Source: Podarcis raffonei (taxonomy: Eukaryota; Chordata; Lepidosauria; Squamata; Lacertidae). From it: DNA of 64,000 nucleotides. Position 1 is the first letter of the stretch. Each line of letters begins with the position of its first letter. Below the pieces are notes generated by a model, which saw only the letters and a program-made list of their open reading frames with translations, was not told where the DNA came from and did not search any database. This document shows positions 52,101-63,675 of the stretch, piece after piece. The DNA lies in contig NC_070611.1 of the NCBI RefSeq assembly GCF_027172205.1, forward strand, positions 16,361,479 through 16,425,478. Reading direction: 5' to 3'. The translations under genes and the position numbers were made by a program.

Positions 52101-53678
52101 GACGGGGTGAGCTCCCGTTGCTCGGTCCCTGCTCCTGCCAACCTAGCAGTTCAAAAGCACGTCAAAGTGCAAGTAGATAAATAGGTACTGCTCCAGCGGG
52201 AAGGTAAATGGCGTTTCTGTGTGCTGCTCTGGTTCGCCAGAAGTGGCTTAGTCATGCTAGCCACATGGAAGCTGTACGCTGGCTCCCTCGGCCAATAAAG
52301 CGAGATGAGCGCCGCAACCCCAGAGTCGGTCACGACTGGACCTAATCGTCAGGGGTCCCTTTACCTTTACCTATAAATTAAGCAGGTGAAAATTTGGGAA
52401 CTTTGTGTCTGTTGTGTTTTCAAATGATACACACACTTTGCTGTGCAGTCAGATATTTGTGCAAGCTTAATGCTGTTCTGTCACAGATCAAACACAAGAA
52501 AAGCATCTTAAAGCTGTATAGTTTTGGCTGTTCACTAAATACCAATGGCTGTAACGTACTCAAAGTTATACCAATTTTCATTCACAACTAGCAGCACACA
52601 GGTGAGTCAATAACAGGGCTGAGTTTAGACTAGCAGGGCGGCAGCTCTCAGCTGACTTCTACATTGCTACTTATTGGGGTGAGGTTGGCATGGTGCAGGC
52701 ACATCAGCAGAGCCGATAAAAGTGTATCTACGCTCACAACCACCTTATTGCTCCAACTCCGATATGCAGCAGGTGAGCTGCCAAGAGAAAGACAATGTAA
52801 AGACTCCTGGTATAACATACACAGCAGCTAGGCTGGCAGGGCATAAGGGGGAGTTTGTAGCTTATTAGCAAAACCTTCCATTCTGAAAGATGAGAAATTG
52901 GGCTATCCATTTTCCAGCTTGGAAGCTATTTTTGTAAACATACAACTGCTTGGTACAAAAATTTGTGCAATTTTAACAGCCTTCCTTCCTTCCACACTTT
53001 TACCTTGCCCTTTTCTCCAATTCCTCTTCCAAAGCCTTCAGTCTTCTTTCCCTCTCTCTCAGTTCCCGAGCATAACTGAAATCATCATCAGTCTCCTCCT
53101 GTTTCAGAGCACGTCGGCGCTACATAAACATTTAAGAAAGCTTTAGAAACCACATTCCAAAAGCACACATTGTGCTCTGCATATTTTTATCCAAGCAAGT
53201 TCTATATAAAGATTCTCTGTCTCTTAACGTTGCTAGCAGAAAATGCGTGTTGCAAATACCTCTTTATCTTTTTCAAATTGTTCTTTCAATTTCTGAAACT
53301 GCTCACGCTTCTTTGCATCCAGCACCATTTTCTCTGATATTTGTTGATCTGAAACATAAGTTTAAGATGCAGCAATATTAAAAAGAAATAAAGAAAACAG
53401 TTGCTGAGAAAAACCAACTAGACTGCAAAGAAACTTGTAACTTACCAGTAAAGGCTTTTAGAGCTTTGGTAGCTGTTTCTCGAGCGTGGAAAATTAGCTC
53501 CTGTTTTTCAATTTCCATGCGCAAGTCCTAGGAAGCAATTTCACAGGATTTAATGTGGTTTTCAAGAATAACTTGGTTCCGTTCAACTTTATTAATAGTC
53601 CACTAACCCTCAAACATTTGGATTTCGTACAGTGGGGGAAAATAAATACAAAAATATGGAAAGGTCAATTTCCAGTAC

Positions 53679-53766
<88 letters not shown>

Positions 53767-56700
53767 AAACAGCACAAGATTAAAAAAACGCTAGCATCCA
53801 TTATGTCAAAATTGCTTAGAAATCTTTATAGCTAGAACATAAATTACAACCAATTCGTTTATCTGATGGTTCAGGTCCTCTAAAGGCTCACAACCCAATC
53901 AATGGTGGGATGCAGAAGTATCATTTCTGCTATACAAACATACAATTAAAAATTGAGAAGCAGGTTCTCAAATGCATGTTTTGTTAAATGAAGGTTCTAG
54001 GTCATAAAAGATTGAAGACTACAGCTGTAAAAAGGCTGTATGCCATTCTGAGAAGGGTGTGATCAAAGAACAAACAAGTCTGTTTCTGTCACCTCTATTA
54101 AAAAATACACGACTCTTTACTGACACACACAGACATACAAGATTTGCATATGGAGTGCCATTAAGTCTTCCTTCCAAAACAGCTGACGGGAGAACATTGA
54201 AGTGAATAAATATAAAGGGTTTCCTATATTTGGGGACAAAACAAAAACCCAAAACATGTATTCAGGTATGCAATTTCATGAAGGAAGAACAAGTTATCAG
54301 GCAAACAACTTAAAGAAACTATCTTACCGTATTTTTCGCCCCATAGGACGCATTTTTCCCCCTCCAAAAATGAAGGGGAAATCTGTGTGCGTCGTATGGG
54401 GTGAATGCAGGCTTTCGCTGAAGCTTGGAGAGCGAGAGGCATTGGTGCGCACCGACCCCTCTCGCTCTCCAGGCTTCAGAAGCTATCAGCAAGCCTGGGG
54501 AGCCAGCGGGAGTTCCCGCAGGGCTCCCTAGGCTGCGGATAGCAGCCTGCTTCCCGGAGCGCGGGGCACGCTGAAGCAGAGCGCCCCGCGCTTCGGAAAG
54601 ATATCCGCAGCCTGCTTCCTGGAGCACGGGGCGCGCTGAAGCAGAGCGCCCCGTGCTTCGGAAAGATATCCGCAGCCTGGGGAGCCCTGCGGGAGTTCCC
54701 GCAGGGCTCCCTAGGCTGCGGATAGCAGCCTGCTGCCTGGAGTGCGCTGAAGCAGAGCGCCCCACGCTTCGGGCAGATATCCGCAGCCTGGGGAGCCGGC
54801 GGGAGTTGCCCTCCGGAGGGCGCCCCGTGCTTCGCGCAGGTGTCCGCAAGCCTTGCGAGCCCGGCGGGAGTTGCCACAGGCTCGCAAGGCTTGCGGGTAG
54901 CAGCCTGTTCTGGGGGCTGGGGTCGGGGGAAGCTCGGGCTTCCCCCGCCCCAGCCCTGCGGCGAGGGGGGGGGAATAATTTTTTTTTAATTCATTCCCCC
55001 CCTCAAAAAAGGAGGTGTGTCCTATGGGCCAGTGCGTCCTATAGGGCGAAAAATACGGTACCTTTAAATGGGGGGGTCTTAACTGAAACAATTACAGTAC
55101 TGTAATTTGATGGGTAAAATAAAGCTTGGCTTTTCATTTGTCTGGGCCTAAGATCTGCTGCACCAGTAGCACCCTAATGCCAAGGCAGCATGCTTTCTCA
55201 CTTGTCCCAGTGAAATTAATGAAACTTACTTTCAACACACATGCGCAAGGACCACACTGTTGTTTTCGATGCAGCATACAAAGGCAGAGTCCATGTTCTG
55301 GGCAATGGCACTTTCCCGATACAAAAAAAGATTTATTTGGTTGAGTCAGTTTACCTTTTCCTCCTTGCTGATGGTACTATAGCGTGCAATTCTTTCCATT
55401 CGGCCCACGTACACTGCACAATCTCTCTCAATCTCTCTCAATTCGTCGAGGGAGAAGATGACAGAAATCCGAGGAACGGGGATGTCGGACCAGCAGATGT
55501 AGTGCTGCAAAAGAGCGGCAGTAAACAGCTAAAGAATGCAATCCAAGCTTTTGTGCACTTTAGAACTGCAAACCTATTGGTAGGGTCTCGTTCAGTCTTA
55601 AGTCTGTTGTGGACTGGGGGTGGGAATCCTCAAGACCTGGGCCTGAACAAATGTGGCCCCCCAGGCCTCCCTAAATGGCCCTCAGGGATCTCCTCAGGCC
55701 GCACCCCCCCCCCTGTCCAGGCTACACTCTCTCCTCTAGTTCTGCTGCCTGACCACAGAGATGTACTGTATGTGTAGAAATGAATGTGCAGCTGGCCCTA
55801 GTCAAATATAAGAGTAACATCTCTTGTTCCATGTGCCACTGGCATGGGTTCCCTGGAAGGGATTGTGGCCTTTGGACTTAAGAGAGTTCCCCACCCTTGT
55901 GACAGTATTTATAATATTATTCCATTAACTGCTGTGCTGTGGTGACTACAGTGGATGCTTGGATTGCGAACGTGATCTGTGCGGGATGCACGTTCGCAAC
56001 CCGCAGCGATCCGCAACCCGCAGCGATTTAGCGCTTCTGCGCATGCGCGACCACCGAAACACGGAAGTAACCCGTTCCGGTACTTACGGGTTTTGGCGGT
56101 CCACAACCCCAAAAAACGCAACCTGAAGCATCTGTAACCCGAGGTATGACTGTATAGTGAACATTTCTGGTGTTCTTTGTGGAACATTTTGTCGTGAACA
56201 CCTCCATGGGATATGCTTTGTCGTTTCTTTCAGATTGTTTCATTGTGAAAGGTTCATCCGGTTAGGTTAGATCACACATTATGCAGCCAATTATGAAGTG
56301 AGAATTTTTAACTTACGTTCCACGATAACGTGATACGGAAGACAAGCAACATATTCATGATATGACAGAGCACAAGCACAGAATTATTTGTAGTAAAAAA
56401 AAATCAAATCATAATTAAGCCTATGAAGGGATGCTCTACTTGGAAGTCTATCTTTGCATGAAAAATGAGGGGGAAGCAAAGAATTCAGCTTTTTATTTAA
56501 ATTAGCTGTCATTTAGTCTTCAATTTAAGAAATTATAAACTAAAAGATTCCAGTAAATTGGGGGAGGGGGTGTAATTGGGTTGTTGTTTTTATTTTGATT
56601 ATATATATTGCGGTTTTTATGTTGATCTTTTCTGTGGACCGCCCTGAGACCTCCTGGTATAGGGCGGTATATAAATTCAATAAAAAATAATAGCTTAATC

Positions 56701-59700
56701 TTGGCCAATAACAGAATAATCTCAGTAGATAGGTCCTATAATACATTTGGATGGGGCAGTGGCTTACAATCCAGGAGCAAGGAATTTCTATGTAAGAAGT
56801 TAACCCAAAATATGGACGTGGTGCATGAATGTCATCATTAGGGAAGGTGTTCTCAGCTAATCGGGGAGTCATAGTCTCTTCAGCTAAAACTGACTTTCCA
56901 AGGGTATATGACTTCAAATGTACTTGATAACAATGCTTACTCCATGATTTTAAAGAGCAAGGGGTACTTACCCTGGGACAACACAACTTGAGCAAGTTTA
57001 TGGTTTTCCCACAAATGTAGACATCATTAGCAATATGTTTCAAAAACACAGGCACGCAGTCTTCTACTTCCTTGGAAATTAAAACGTACCCATGGGTCCA
57101 GTAGTGTTTGTCTAGAGATCCAAAAGGACAGAGAGGTCAGAAAGTGAGGCATATAAAGAGTATTTTGGTGTATTAAGTTTTTAATGCAATAAAAGTGCAA
57201 CTATTATCTATTTGTTGAAGAGAACCCAATGATTTACTTTGCAATCACTCTATTTCATTTCAAGCAAAATCCACAACTTCATCCAGATGATGCACCTTGT
57301 GACTGGCATCAGGAATATGGTAACGCTAGTGTCACTGATGTCTACTGGCTAGTGATATTGTTAGCTGTATAACCTCTGCATGAGAATACAGTGGTAGCTT
57401 GGTTTAAGAACAGCTTAATTTATGAACAACTTGGATTAAGAACGCTGCAAACCCGGAAGTAGGTGTTTTGGTTTGTGAACTTTGCCTTGGAAGCAGAACA
57501 TGTTCCACTTCCTGTTGAGTGTGTTCCATTTGTAAATTGAACCCCCTGCTTGGTTTAAGAATGCTTTACTTTAAGAACGGACTTCCGGAACAGGTTAAGT
57601 TCGTAAACCAAGGTACCACTGTATTTACTTAGCACTAGTTCTAAAAAGGTTTTCTTTGTTTCTCTTTGTTCTTAAGTCCACAAGCCAAGTCCACAAAACA
57701 AGAGTGCATGTGGTGAAAAGGGAAATAGGCACAATATACATACATGTTTTGAACAACACACACAGAAACAGCTAAATTCACAAAGAAAAGAAAAGTAACA
57801 TGGTGACACGTGTAAAAGAAAGTTAATGCCATCTCCCAGGGAAACGGTAATGGAATAAATCAACCATAACTTTTCCAGTTGTCCGGCATAGGCCCTTAAG
57901 TCACCAGCCGGAGGAGAAAGCAAGGGAGCCACAGTGATCATGCCTGGATTCAAGGAAGGCAGGAAGTGAGCTAGAGCATCACTGGAGATGCCAGCTTCCA
58001 AAGCTTTCATTCCTGCCATTCCCTGCTAGCCAAAGGGTAATTTCAAAAGAAAACAATTCATTTGTAACATACCTCTAAAGCCAAGATAATCCTCATTCAC
58101 CTGAATCATGAATTCACCATAAACATCTCTGAATACACCGCTATAAACCCAATCGTGTATAAACCTAAAGGCAAAAGGTTGAATGTTGAAAAAGGTGTTT
58201 TATAAAAAGGTAAAGGACCCCTGACAGTTAAGGACAGTCGCAAACGACTCTGGGGTTGCAGTGCTCATCTCGCTTTACGGGTTGAGGGAGCCAACGTTTG
58301 TCCGCAGTTTTTCCCGTCATGTAGCCAGCAAGACTAAGCCGCTTCTGGTGAAAACAGAGCAGTGCATGGAAACGCCGTTTACCTTCCCACCAGAGCGGTA
58401 CCTATTTATCTACTTGCACTTTGACGTGCTTTCGAACTGCTAGGTGGGTAGGAGCTGGGACAGAGCAACGGGAGCTCACCCCATCGTGGGGATTCGAACT
58501 GCCAACCTTCCAATCGGCAAGCCCTCGGCTCAGTGGTTTAGACCACAGCACCACCCGCATCCCTGTATTTTATAAACACCCTCTTAAATAAGGGTATGCT
58601 GTCCAAATAGAAAACAGATCTGATAAAAATACTACCACTAAAATAACTATTCAGGTTAGATAGCAACTGTAAAGACCTATGGCTCAGCTTCAAAACTGTC
58701 CCCAAAGAAGATACCTGAATGCTATAACAGCTCAGTTTTACACTGGTACTGAAAGAGATAAATTAACTATCATGTCAAGAAGAGTCTCATATTAATTGGG
58801 ATTTCTGCTTTGATACTTGAGTTTCCAGAAGGGTCTCTCAGTGTCTTGATCGTTGTATAAGCATTTAAATAATAATAATATGCCACTCTGAAATACACAG
58901 AGAATTATTTTAATGTGCAGAAAGAAAAAACTTTAAAAAGTCCCAGAACTTATTTCAGTAAGCATAGACCATTTTAAGATTTTTGCTACAATCCTATACC
59001 CACTGACCAAGGAGTAAGGTCAACTGAAATCAATAGGACCTGAGAATATGCAAATAGGAGTGAATTGCTAGCTTTATTTCAGTACACTAAAATAAGGCTA
59101 CCGCCATTCAGAAATTCCAGCTCCTTTTAAGAACTCACAGGAATGCCATCTATAGGAAATGCATTAGATCATCTTTGTAACAGCAGTTCTACAGTGCACA
59201 ATTTTAAACTGAAATACTTACCGTGTATATGGTTCACAGCTTGTTTTTAGTAGGGAGAGAAGAACTGGGTAATGTTCATTGCTGCAGTTATTAAGAGCTT
59301 CTTGGTATAGATAGGAAAGTAGTTTCACACCCTGAAATAAATGCATAAACCACTCTTTGAAAGGAAACCCATAAACACATATAGGTACTTCTGATGAGGC
59401 TCAGCTTCATCTGATAGTTTTATTGCATTGGCAGGACTCAGCTGGAAGTGCTGGTTTGGCTGGAAAAAACCTTGAAGCCTTTTGTTGACTTTTGCAGATA
59501 CCTTTCTATTAATGCTGAATTAAAGCAGAAGTGTGCTCCTCCTAACTATATTTCTTTTAAAACCAATACATTCCGGCACATCTATACAATCTGACATGTG
59601 TGTTTTTTTAAATACCGATGAGCAGACACATTACAAGCTTATTCAGTGGTGGAAATCACTTTTCTTAGAAATGGAAGCATACAGAATGGAAACAGCACCC

Positions 59701-62197
59701 AAAGCGGTCTGAGATTGCTTGCTTACGTTTGAATCACACCTAGTCGTTTCATGCTTAAAAATGCACACCACTCGGTTGGCTGCAACTGCAAAAAGAAGCA
59801 CAATCATACTCACTGTTGGAAATGAAGCAGCAGCAGCAGTTCCCTGCGCAGTCACTCCTATGCCGCAGAGTTCAGCTATATACCTTCACAAAACACAACA
59901 GCAGCAAATTACACTTGTGTGGTACCTTTAAGAGCACGGGGTGGGAGGAAGACCTGTGGGCCCCCAGATTACAATTTCCATCACTCCTGGCTATTGGCCA
60001 TGCTAGCTGGAGCTGATAGGAGGTGGAATCTAAGACCCAGAGAACCACAGCTTTCCATTTAAGAGTCTAAGAACTGGTTTACTGGACCTTCCAGGCTAGA
60101 ATTCCGTTTCCCCCAGTGGATAACTAAATGCTTCTGCGAAGTTCACAAACTATCTGTTTTTCAGTATTTGGCCCCTGCAGCTGGTGCTGAGATGTATAAC
60201 AAGGTAAAAAGATAAAGGACCCCTAGATGGTTAAGTCCTGTCATAGGCAACTATGGGGTTGTGGCGCTCATCTCGCATTCAGGCCGAGGGAGCCGGCGTT
60301 TGTCCACAGACAGCTTTCCGGGTCATGTGGCCAGCATGACTAAACCACTTCTGGCACAACGAAACACCGTGACAGAAACCAGAGTGTACAGAAACGGCAT
60401 TTACCTTCCTACCACAGTGGTACCTATTTATCTACTTGCGATGGCATGATTTTGAACTGCTAGGCTAGCAGGAGCTGGGACAGAGCAACGGGAGCTCACT
60501 CCATCGCAGGGATTCAAACTGCAGATCTTCTGATTGGCAAGCCCAAGAGGCTCAGTGGTTTAGACCACAGCGCCACCCACGTCCCTACAGATGTATAGCA
60601 ACTCTGTCGGTGAAGGTTCCATTTAGCCATCAAGCCTAACAGCTGCCAATAGACCTACATAATTTTGCCTTATCCCTTTTTTTAAAAAGCTACGTAAGCA
60701 AGTAGGCAACACCATATCAACACTAACGCTTACCGCACCATCCAAACTGTTCTTAAAAATGTCTTCAATTTCAGCCACACTGTCTAATTAACAGCCTTGT
60801 TTTCAACTCCATCAACTGATTGTTCCAGTTTGCAAATGTTCTTTGGAACCTGAACGTCTGTCGCGGCTTCCGATTGGCTGCAGGGGCATCCTGCAGCCAA
60901 TCGGTAGCTGCACCTTGGTTACCAAACGTTTTGGAAGTTGAACGGACTTCCGGAATGGATTCCGTTTGACTTCCAAGGTACGACTGTGTATATATGCTCC
61001 AAACTTGGGAAGCTGTTATGGCTACACTACAGCAACTTTATTGTTATTTGAAAGTTACAATACAGTTACAATGCAATACATTTTCTATCAATACCTCAGC
61101 TTTTCAACACGTGTCAATTTGCCTAGTAAAATACACTTCTGGAACAGTATCCAGCTCCCCACATATATATCCAGTACCAGGAAATAAAGAAATAATCCAA
61201 ATTAAATGGCAAAAACAGCCCAAAGAAGTGTGAAAACTGGGGGGGGGGGGCGGGTGTGAAAAGAGCAGGGAAATCAGCCAGCAATCCCATGAGCCTTTGC
61301 ACCAACCATTGAGGCCTGTGGAGAGTTGGTATTTGAGAAAGGAGGCAATGAGGAAGACTGAGAACTACCAGTGCTGCCATTCATGCCAATCTGGTATGTC
61401 CTACTTACTGGTTATCAGGGGTTTAGAGGGTGTTTATAGGCTTTCCCCCCACTATATGCAATTTCACATATACAAGGGGTACCCGGGAACGAAAGCCCCA
61501 TGTAAGTGGAGAGTTGCCTGTACAGAAACTGGAAACCCTGGTTCTAGTGCAAGTAATACAGGTTACTGAGGAAGGAAATAATATATATAAAGCGGTAGGG
61601 CATCTGTCTCGCATGCGAAAGGTCGTAGGTTCAATTCCCATCATCTCCAGGTAGAAAGAGGAAATCTTCTGCTGAAACCCTAGTGAGCCACTGCCAATCA
61701 GTGCAGACAATACTAAGCTGAGATGGACCAATGGCACGACTCGGTATAAGTAAGTTTCCTACATTCCTTAAAATGTCTCACCTAAGAACCCACTGTCTAA
61801 ATTAACTGACTAAAAATATTATGCTACGACTATGCTGCATAAGCAGACAGTATAACAGTGAAGGAGACTGAGAACTGATCATCAGATTACAGACGATAGG
61901 AGAAGCAGTACAATGCTAGCTAATGTAGTCTGAAATTGCTTTACCAATGAGGACTAAACTACAGCAATGCTATCAGCAGTTCAAAGGGCACATCTCTTGA
62001 TTCCTTTGTGTTTTGGATCAAGCATGTAAGATGTCAAGGCTTCCTTTCCATTAACTTTTAACGCCGTGGTATTACCTTAGCTGGCGTCCTAGTTTCCTGA
62101 AGAGGAAGCTGATGGTTAGAAGCGTCAGAGTGGAAGGAGTCGACAAAACACACGCTCGGTAGTACTGCAGGTATTTTCTCAGCCCGCTTGTAAATGC
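37149..62197 (-). CDS. TUBGCP6: Gamma-tubulin complex component 6, C-terminal two thirds
   Basis: Twenty-one exons, transcript order: 62076-62197, 59814-59883, 59222-59331, 58073-58164, 56972-57111, 55355-55504, 53446-53527, 53260-53348, 53004-53119, 51638-51776, 51414-51527, 48067-49303, 47224-47279, 46428-46620, 45088-45256, 43548-43689, 43063-43257, 42717-42849, 41036-41249, 39560-39759, 37149-37240. All phases agree; 3855 bases, 1284 residues plus stop. GCP6 is a subunit of the gamma-tubulin ring complex that nucleates microtubules. The N-terminal GRIP part runs through AFTSGLRKYLQYYRACV to NLLKLCCPR; a charged coiled-coil follows (exons 7-10). Then comes the GCP6-specific repeat region, and finally the C-terminal GRIP domain ending NRGYQPHLEDFLLRINFNNYY. 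Exons for roughly the first 470 residues are not in the window. The donor after 51414 is GTTGGT, the weakest of the set. Confidence 0.97.
37631..38473. mobile_element. 843-bp GC-rich foldback DNA element
   Basis: Second full copy of the family at 13226, in the last intron of TUBGCP6. Ends cagtggtgcctcgcaagacg ... cttgcgaggcaccactg, flanked by TA (37629-37630, 38474-38475). It contains a hairpin with 48-bp perfect arms (38121-38168 and 38192-38239). The outer quarters match the 13226 copy closely, but the internal palindromes are arranged differently. Its long open frames are not coding. Confidence 0.87.
38660..39560. other. TUBGCP6 last intron, remainder
   Basis: No exon seen. A degraded hAT-like foldback piece (actacaacttccatcatccc) lies at about 39450-39540, touching the exon boundary. 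Confidence 0.4.
39760..41035. other. TUBGCP6 intron, nothing recognised
   Basis: About 1.3 kb without an exon or a repeat I can name. Confidence 0.4.
41642..42073. mobile_element. hAT-like non-autonomous element
   Basis: Begins cagaggtttgcaatc and ends tggttgaaaaccactg. Flanking 8-mers gactagga (41634-41641) and tactagga (42074-42081) match at 7 of 8. The right part has the typical ggcaccccagggtgccacgg block. TUBGCP6 intron. Confidence 0.7.
42434..42614. mobile_element. MITE with TA duplication (ttactcgartctaatgc type)
   Basis: Inverted ends gttactcaagtctaatgc and gcattagattcgagtaaat, flanked by TA. Inside, a tctaatgcrcacctyaatttt unit occurs twice in direct orientation, about 80 bases apart. 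TUBGCP6 intron. Confidence 0.65.
43690..45087. other. TUBGCP6 intron, nothing recognised
   Basis: No exon or clear repeat. A C run lies at 44754-44763. Confidence 0.4.
45257..46427. other. TUBGCP6 intron
   Basis: A short LINE-tail-like segment (agggcagtatataaattcaataaataa) lies near 46145-46180; a similar tail occurs at 56655. Otherwise unrecognised. Confidence 0.4.
47645..47886. mobile_element. Tigger/pogo-like MITE, second subfamily
   Basis: Left end cagttgtaccttggttgtcg, right end gaaaaccaaggtatgacta, TA at both sides. The interior has gaagctgtg/cgatcggaag inverted blocks. Same subfamily as the truncated copy ending at 60987. Confidence 0.8.
48250..48820 (-). repeat. Coding tandem repeats of 27 residues in TUBGCP6
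   Basis: Seven consecutive units with the consensus RPRWNIHGHxSDANIKIGEY and a variable SxVEPS end, plus a partial unit before them. Mammalian GCP6 has about nine such repeats, a region known to be phosphorylated by PLK4. Ser/Thr in the SDxNI and VS positions recur. Units 3-5 are the most alike, suggesting recent exchange or duplication within the array. All lie in the single 1237-bp exon. Confidence 0.95.
49331..49821. mobile_element. Foldback element with ccgtatttttcgccc ends
   Basis: Inverted ends ctgtatttttcgccc and gggcgaaaaatacgg followed by ataggacgcac repeats, flanked by TA (49329-49330, 49822-49823). The GC-rich core includes a perfect 62-bp palindrome (49669-49730). TUBGCP6 intron. 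Confidence 0.85.
49669..49730. repeat. Perfect 62-bp palindrome
   Basis: Left arm 49669-49699 (starting ctgaagcctggagagcga) is exactly the reverse complement of 49700-49730 with no spacer. A diverged version lies in the element at 54327 (about 54417-54480). Confidence 0.97.
50283..50418. mobile_element. hAT-like foldback MITE with exact target duplication
   Basis: Palindromic copy caggcacccccaaactcggc ... gagtttggggatgcctg, flanked by ctctaaaa at 50275-50282 and 50419-50426. The exact 8-bp duplication identifies the family as hAT-type. A degraded relative lies at 50615-50715. Confidence 0.9.
50716..51413. other. TUBGCP6 intron, nothing recognised
   Basis: AT-rich sequence without exon or named repeat. 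Confidence 0.4.
52021..52371 (+). mobile_element. tRNA-derived squamate SINE
   Basis: Sense orientation. The tRNA-like head has an A-box-like gagcgctgtgggtta and a B box ggttcgaatcc (52085-52095); the body ends in cctttaccttta. Flanked by tataaatt at 52013-52020 and 52372-52379. Confidence 0.9.
52380..53003. other. TUBGCP6 intron, nothing recognised
   Basis: No exon or clear repeat. Confidence 0.4.
53679..53764. repeat. (AT)n microsatellite
   Basis: About 43 TA units with two tac interruptions, in a TUBGCP6 intron. Confidence 0.97.
54327..55058. mobile_element. 732-bp foldback element with ccgtatttttcgccc ends
   Basis: Inverted ends ccgtatttttcgccc and gggcgaaaaatacgg, flanked by TA (54325-54326, 55059-55060). 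The core repeats GC-rich modules such as ggagccctgcgggagttccc and gcgccccgtgcttcgg in alternating orientation. Longer relative of the copy at 49331, in a different TUBGCP6 intron. Confidence 0.87.
55600..55900. repeat. Possible hAT-like element
   Basis: ctgggggtgggaatcctc (55614) and gagttccccaccc (55884) are roughly inverted. The flanking 8-mers ttgtggac and ttgtgaca are only partly alike. Confidence 0.4.
55949..56152. mobile_element. Tigger/pogo-like MITE, third subfamily
   Basis: Ends cagtggatgcttggatt and cccgaggtatgactg, flanked by TA. The interior has repeated cgcaacccgcagcgat units and a CpG-rich centre. Confidence 0.82.
56153..56971. other. TUBGCP6 intron
   Basis: A LINE-tail-like stretch (gaccgccctgagacctcc ... 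gggcggtatataaattc) lies at about 56635-56690. Otherwise unrecognised. Confidence 0.4.
57389..57621. mobile_element. Tigger/pogo-like MITE, fourth subfamily
   Basis: Ends cagtggtagcttggttta and taaaccaaggtaccactg, flanked by TA. The interior has ggtttaagaa-type repeats. Confidence 0.85.
58207..58567 (-). mobile_element. tRNA-derived squamate SINE
   Basis: Minus-orientation copy flanked by ttttataaa at 58198-58206 and 58568-58576. Confidence 0.88.
58568..59221. other. TUBGCP6 intron, nothing recognised
   Basis: No exon or named repeat. Confidence 0.4.
59332..59813. other. TUBGCP6 intron, nothing recognised
   Basis: No exon or named repeat. Confidence 0.4.
60199..60588 (-). mobile_element. 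tRNA-derived squamate SINE, diverged
   Basis: Minus orientation. Flanked by agatgtata at 60190-60198 and 60589-60597. It has a small extra stretch (aacaccgtgacagaaacc) near 60363-60380, absent from the other copies. Confidence 0.83.
60822..60987. mobile_element. Truncated Tigger-like MITE
   Basis: Right part of the subfamily at 47645: gcagccaatcgg, then ggattccgtttgacttcc and aaggtacgactg. The left end is missing. Confidence 0.75.
61590..61770 (+). mobile_element. tRNA-derived SINE (second family)
   Basis: tRNA-like head agcggtagggcatctgtc with a B box ggttcaattcc (61628-61638), then the conserved body gctgaaaccctagtgagcc ... gacaatactaagctgagatgg. This differs from the SINE family at 52021. 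Lies in a TUBGCP6 intron. Confidence 0.7.
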
Positions 62198-62904
62198 CTG
62201 ACAGGAGAGAAGTGAGAAGAAGATCTGCTACGAAAATTGTTTGTGCACGGCATACATTCAGTGTATGCTTTATAGGAAAGTGGCAACTGGGTGTACTATT
62301 CTTGTTGAGCCTCCTTCAGATGCTTAGGATCTGTGCAAGCCCAATTTACACCCTATGAGCAGACACTTGCTTTTAACTTTTTTTTCTAACTTTTTTTTCA
62401 CTTGCACTGTATGGCTTTTATCTTTTTAATGCTGTAAACTGCTTTGATATTTTTTATGATTTTGTGGTAAATAAAGATTTATATAAATAAACCAAGCCTT
62501 ATGAGAAGCAGTTGGAGGAGCTGGGTATGTTTAGCCTGCAAAAGAGGTGATAAGACACTTTTGGCAAGACTTGACTTCCATTCTTTTCCTTTATAAATGA
62601 GACAGAATATGCTTTCATTCCACCCACAACACAAGAATCTCTGTGGAGAGGATACTTGAATTGACAATGCACAAATAAACATACAGCTTGTGTACTGCAT
62701 ATGAAACTTAATAAGAATGTACCACTGGACAAGTTACTGTTGTTATGTTGTTCTTGTATTTACATGGTTTAACTGATTCTTAGTTTTTCTTTGATCTCAC
62801 ATCATTCTTGATACTACTACTGAAATTAGTCAAATGCTGCAACCAAGTTTAAACTTCTGTAATTGTTTTTCAAATATATTTTAAAGATTTTGAAACAAAT
62901 ACGT
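62198..62904. other. TUBGCP6 intron beyond the last visible exon
   Basis: A short CR1-type piece (aaccaagccttatgagaagc ... tgtttagcctgcaaaag) lies at 62490-62548. No exon seen. Confidence 0.5.
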
Positions 62905-63300
62905 GTTTTGGTTTATTCTTTATTTTTTCAGACAAGTTATCTAACTCTGTATATTCAGTCAATTTTGGGATCCAATCTTGCATAGATGGAAGTTTGTCAG
63001 ATTTCCAATTTGCAGCAATTATAACTCTTGCTGCAACCGTAGCATATAAAAAGATATCCCTGGGGGGGGGGGGGTTAGATCCAAATCTGTAATCCTCAGA
63101 AGGTAGGGCTCTGGTTTTCTATTAAAGGAGATTTTTTGCATTTTTTGCAATTCTAAATGGATGCCCTCCCAGAACACATTAATTTTCTTGCATTGTCACC
63201 ACATATGGTAAAGAGTGCCTGGTTTTTCTCCACATCTCCAGCAATCGCCTGGGACACTTTTGTACATCTTTGTTGGAAGTTTCTGCAGCCACAGCAGAGC
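62905..63300 (-). mobile_element. L1 LINE ORF2 3' fragment
   Basis: On the minus strand the sequence encodes a degraded L1 ORF2 C-terminus: a CWRCGEKPGTLYHMWWQC zinc-knuckle near 63195-63245, then FWEGIHLELQKMQK and a tail ending near 62905. Target duplication not identified. Confidence 0.65.
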
Positions 63301-63438
63301 TGTAATTGTCCAACAGTTTTGACTTCACCCCTGGAGGCGGTGAATTATCTCTTGAGACAGACAGATGCCAACAACTGTCCACAAAACAACTTGGACTGAT
63401 TGCCCTCACTGCTTGGATAAACACAGCATTTCTCATTA

Positions 63439-63675
63439 CAGTGGTACCTCAGGTTAAGAACTTAATTCGTTCTGGAAGTCCGTTCTTAACCTGAAACTGT
63501 CCTTAACCTGAGGTACTACTTTAGCTAATGGGGCCTCCTGCTGCCGCCACCACCACGTGATTTCTGTTCTCATCCTGAAGCAAAGTTCTTAACCCGAGGT
63601 ACTATTCCTGGGTTAGCGGAGTCTGTAACCTGAAGCGACTGTAACCTGAAGCGACTGTAACCTGAGGTACCACTG
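63439..63675 (+). mobile_element. Tigger/pogo-like MITE
   Basis: Family of 8210. Ends cagtggtacctcagg and cctgaggtaccactg, flanked by TA (63437-63438, 63676-63677). It is followed by a (CTC)n run at about 63697-63715. Confidence 0.87.

Noticed and set aside
53555-53835. Frames rich in IYIYIY
   Set aside because: Translation of the (AT)n microsatellite.
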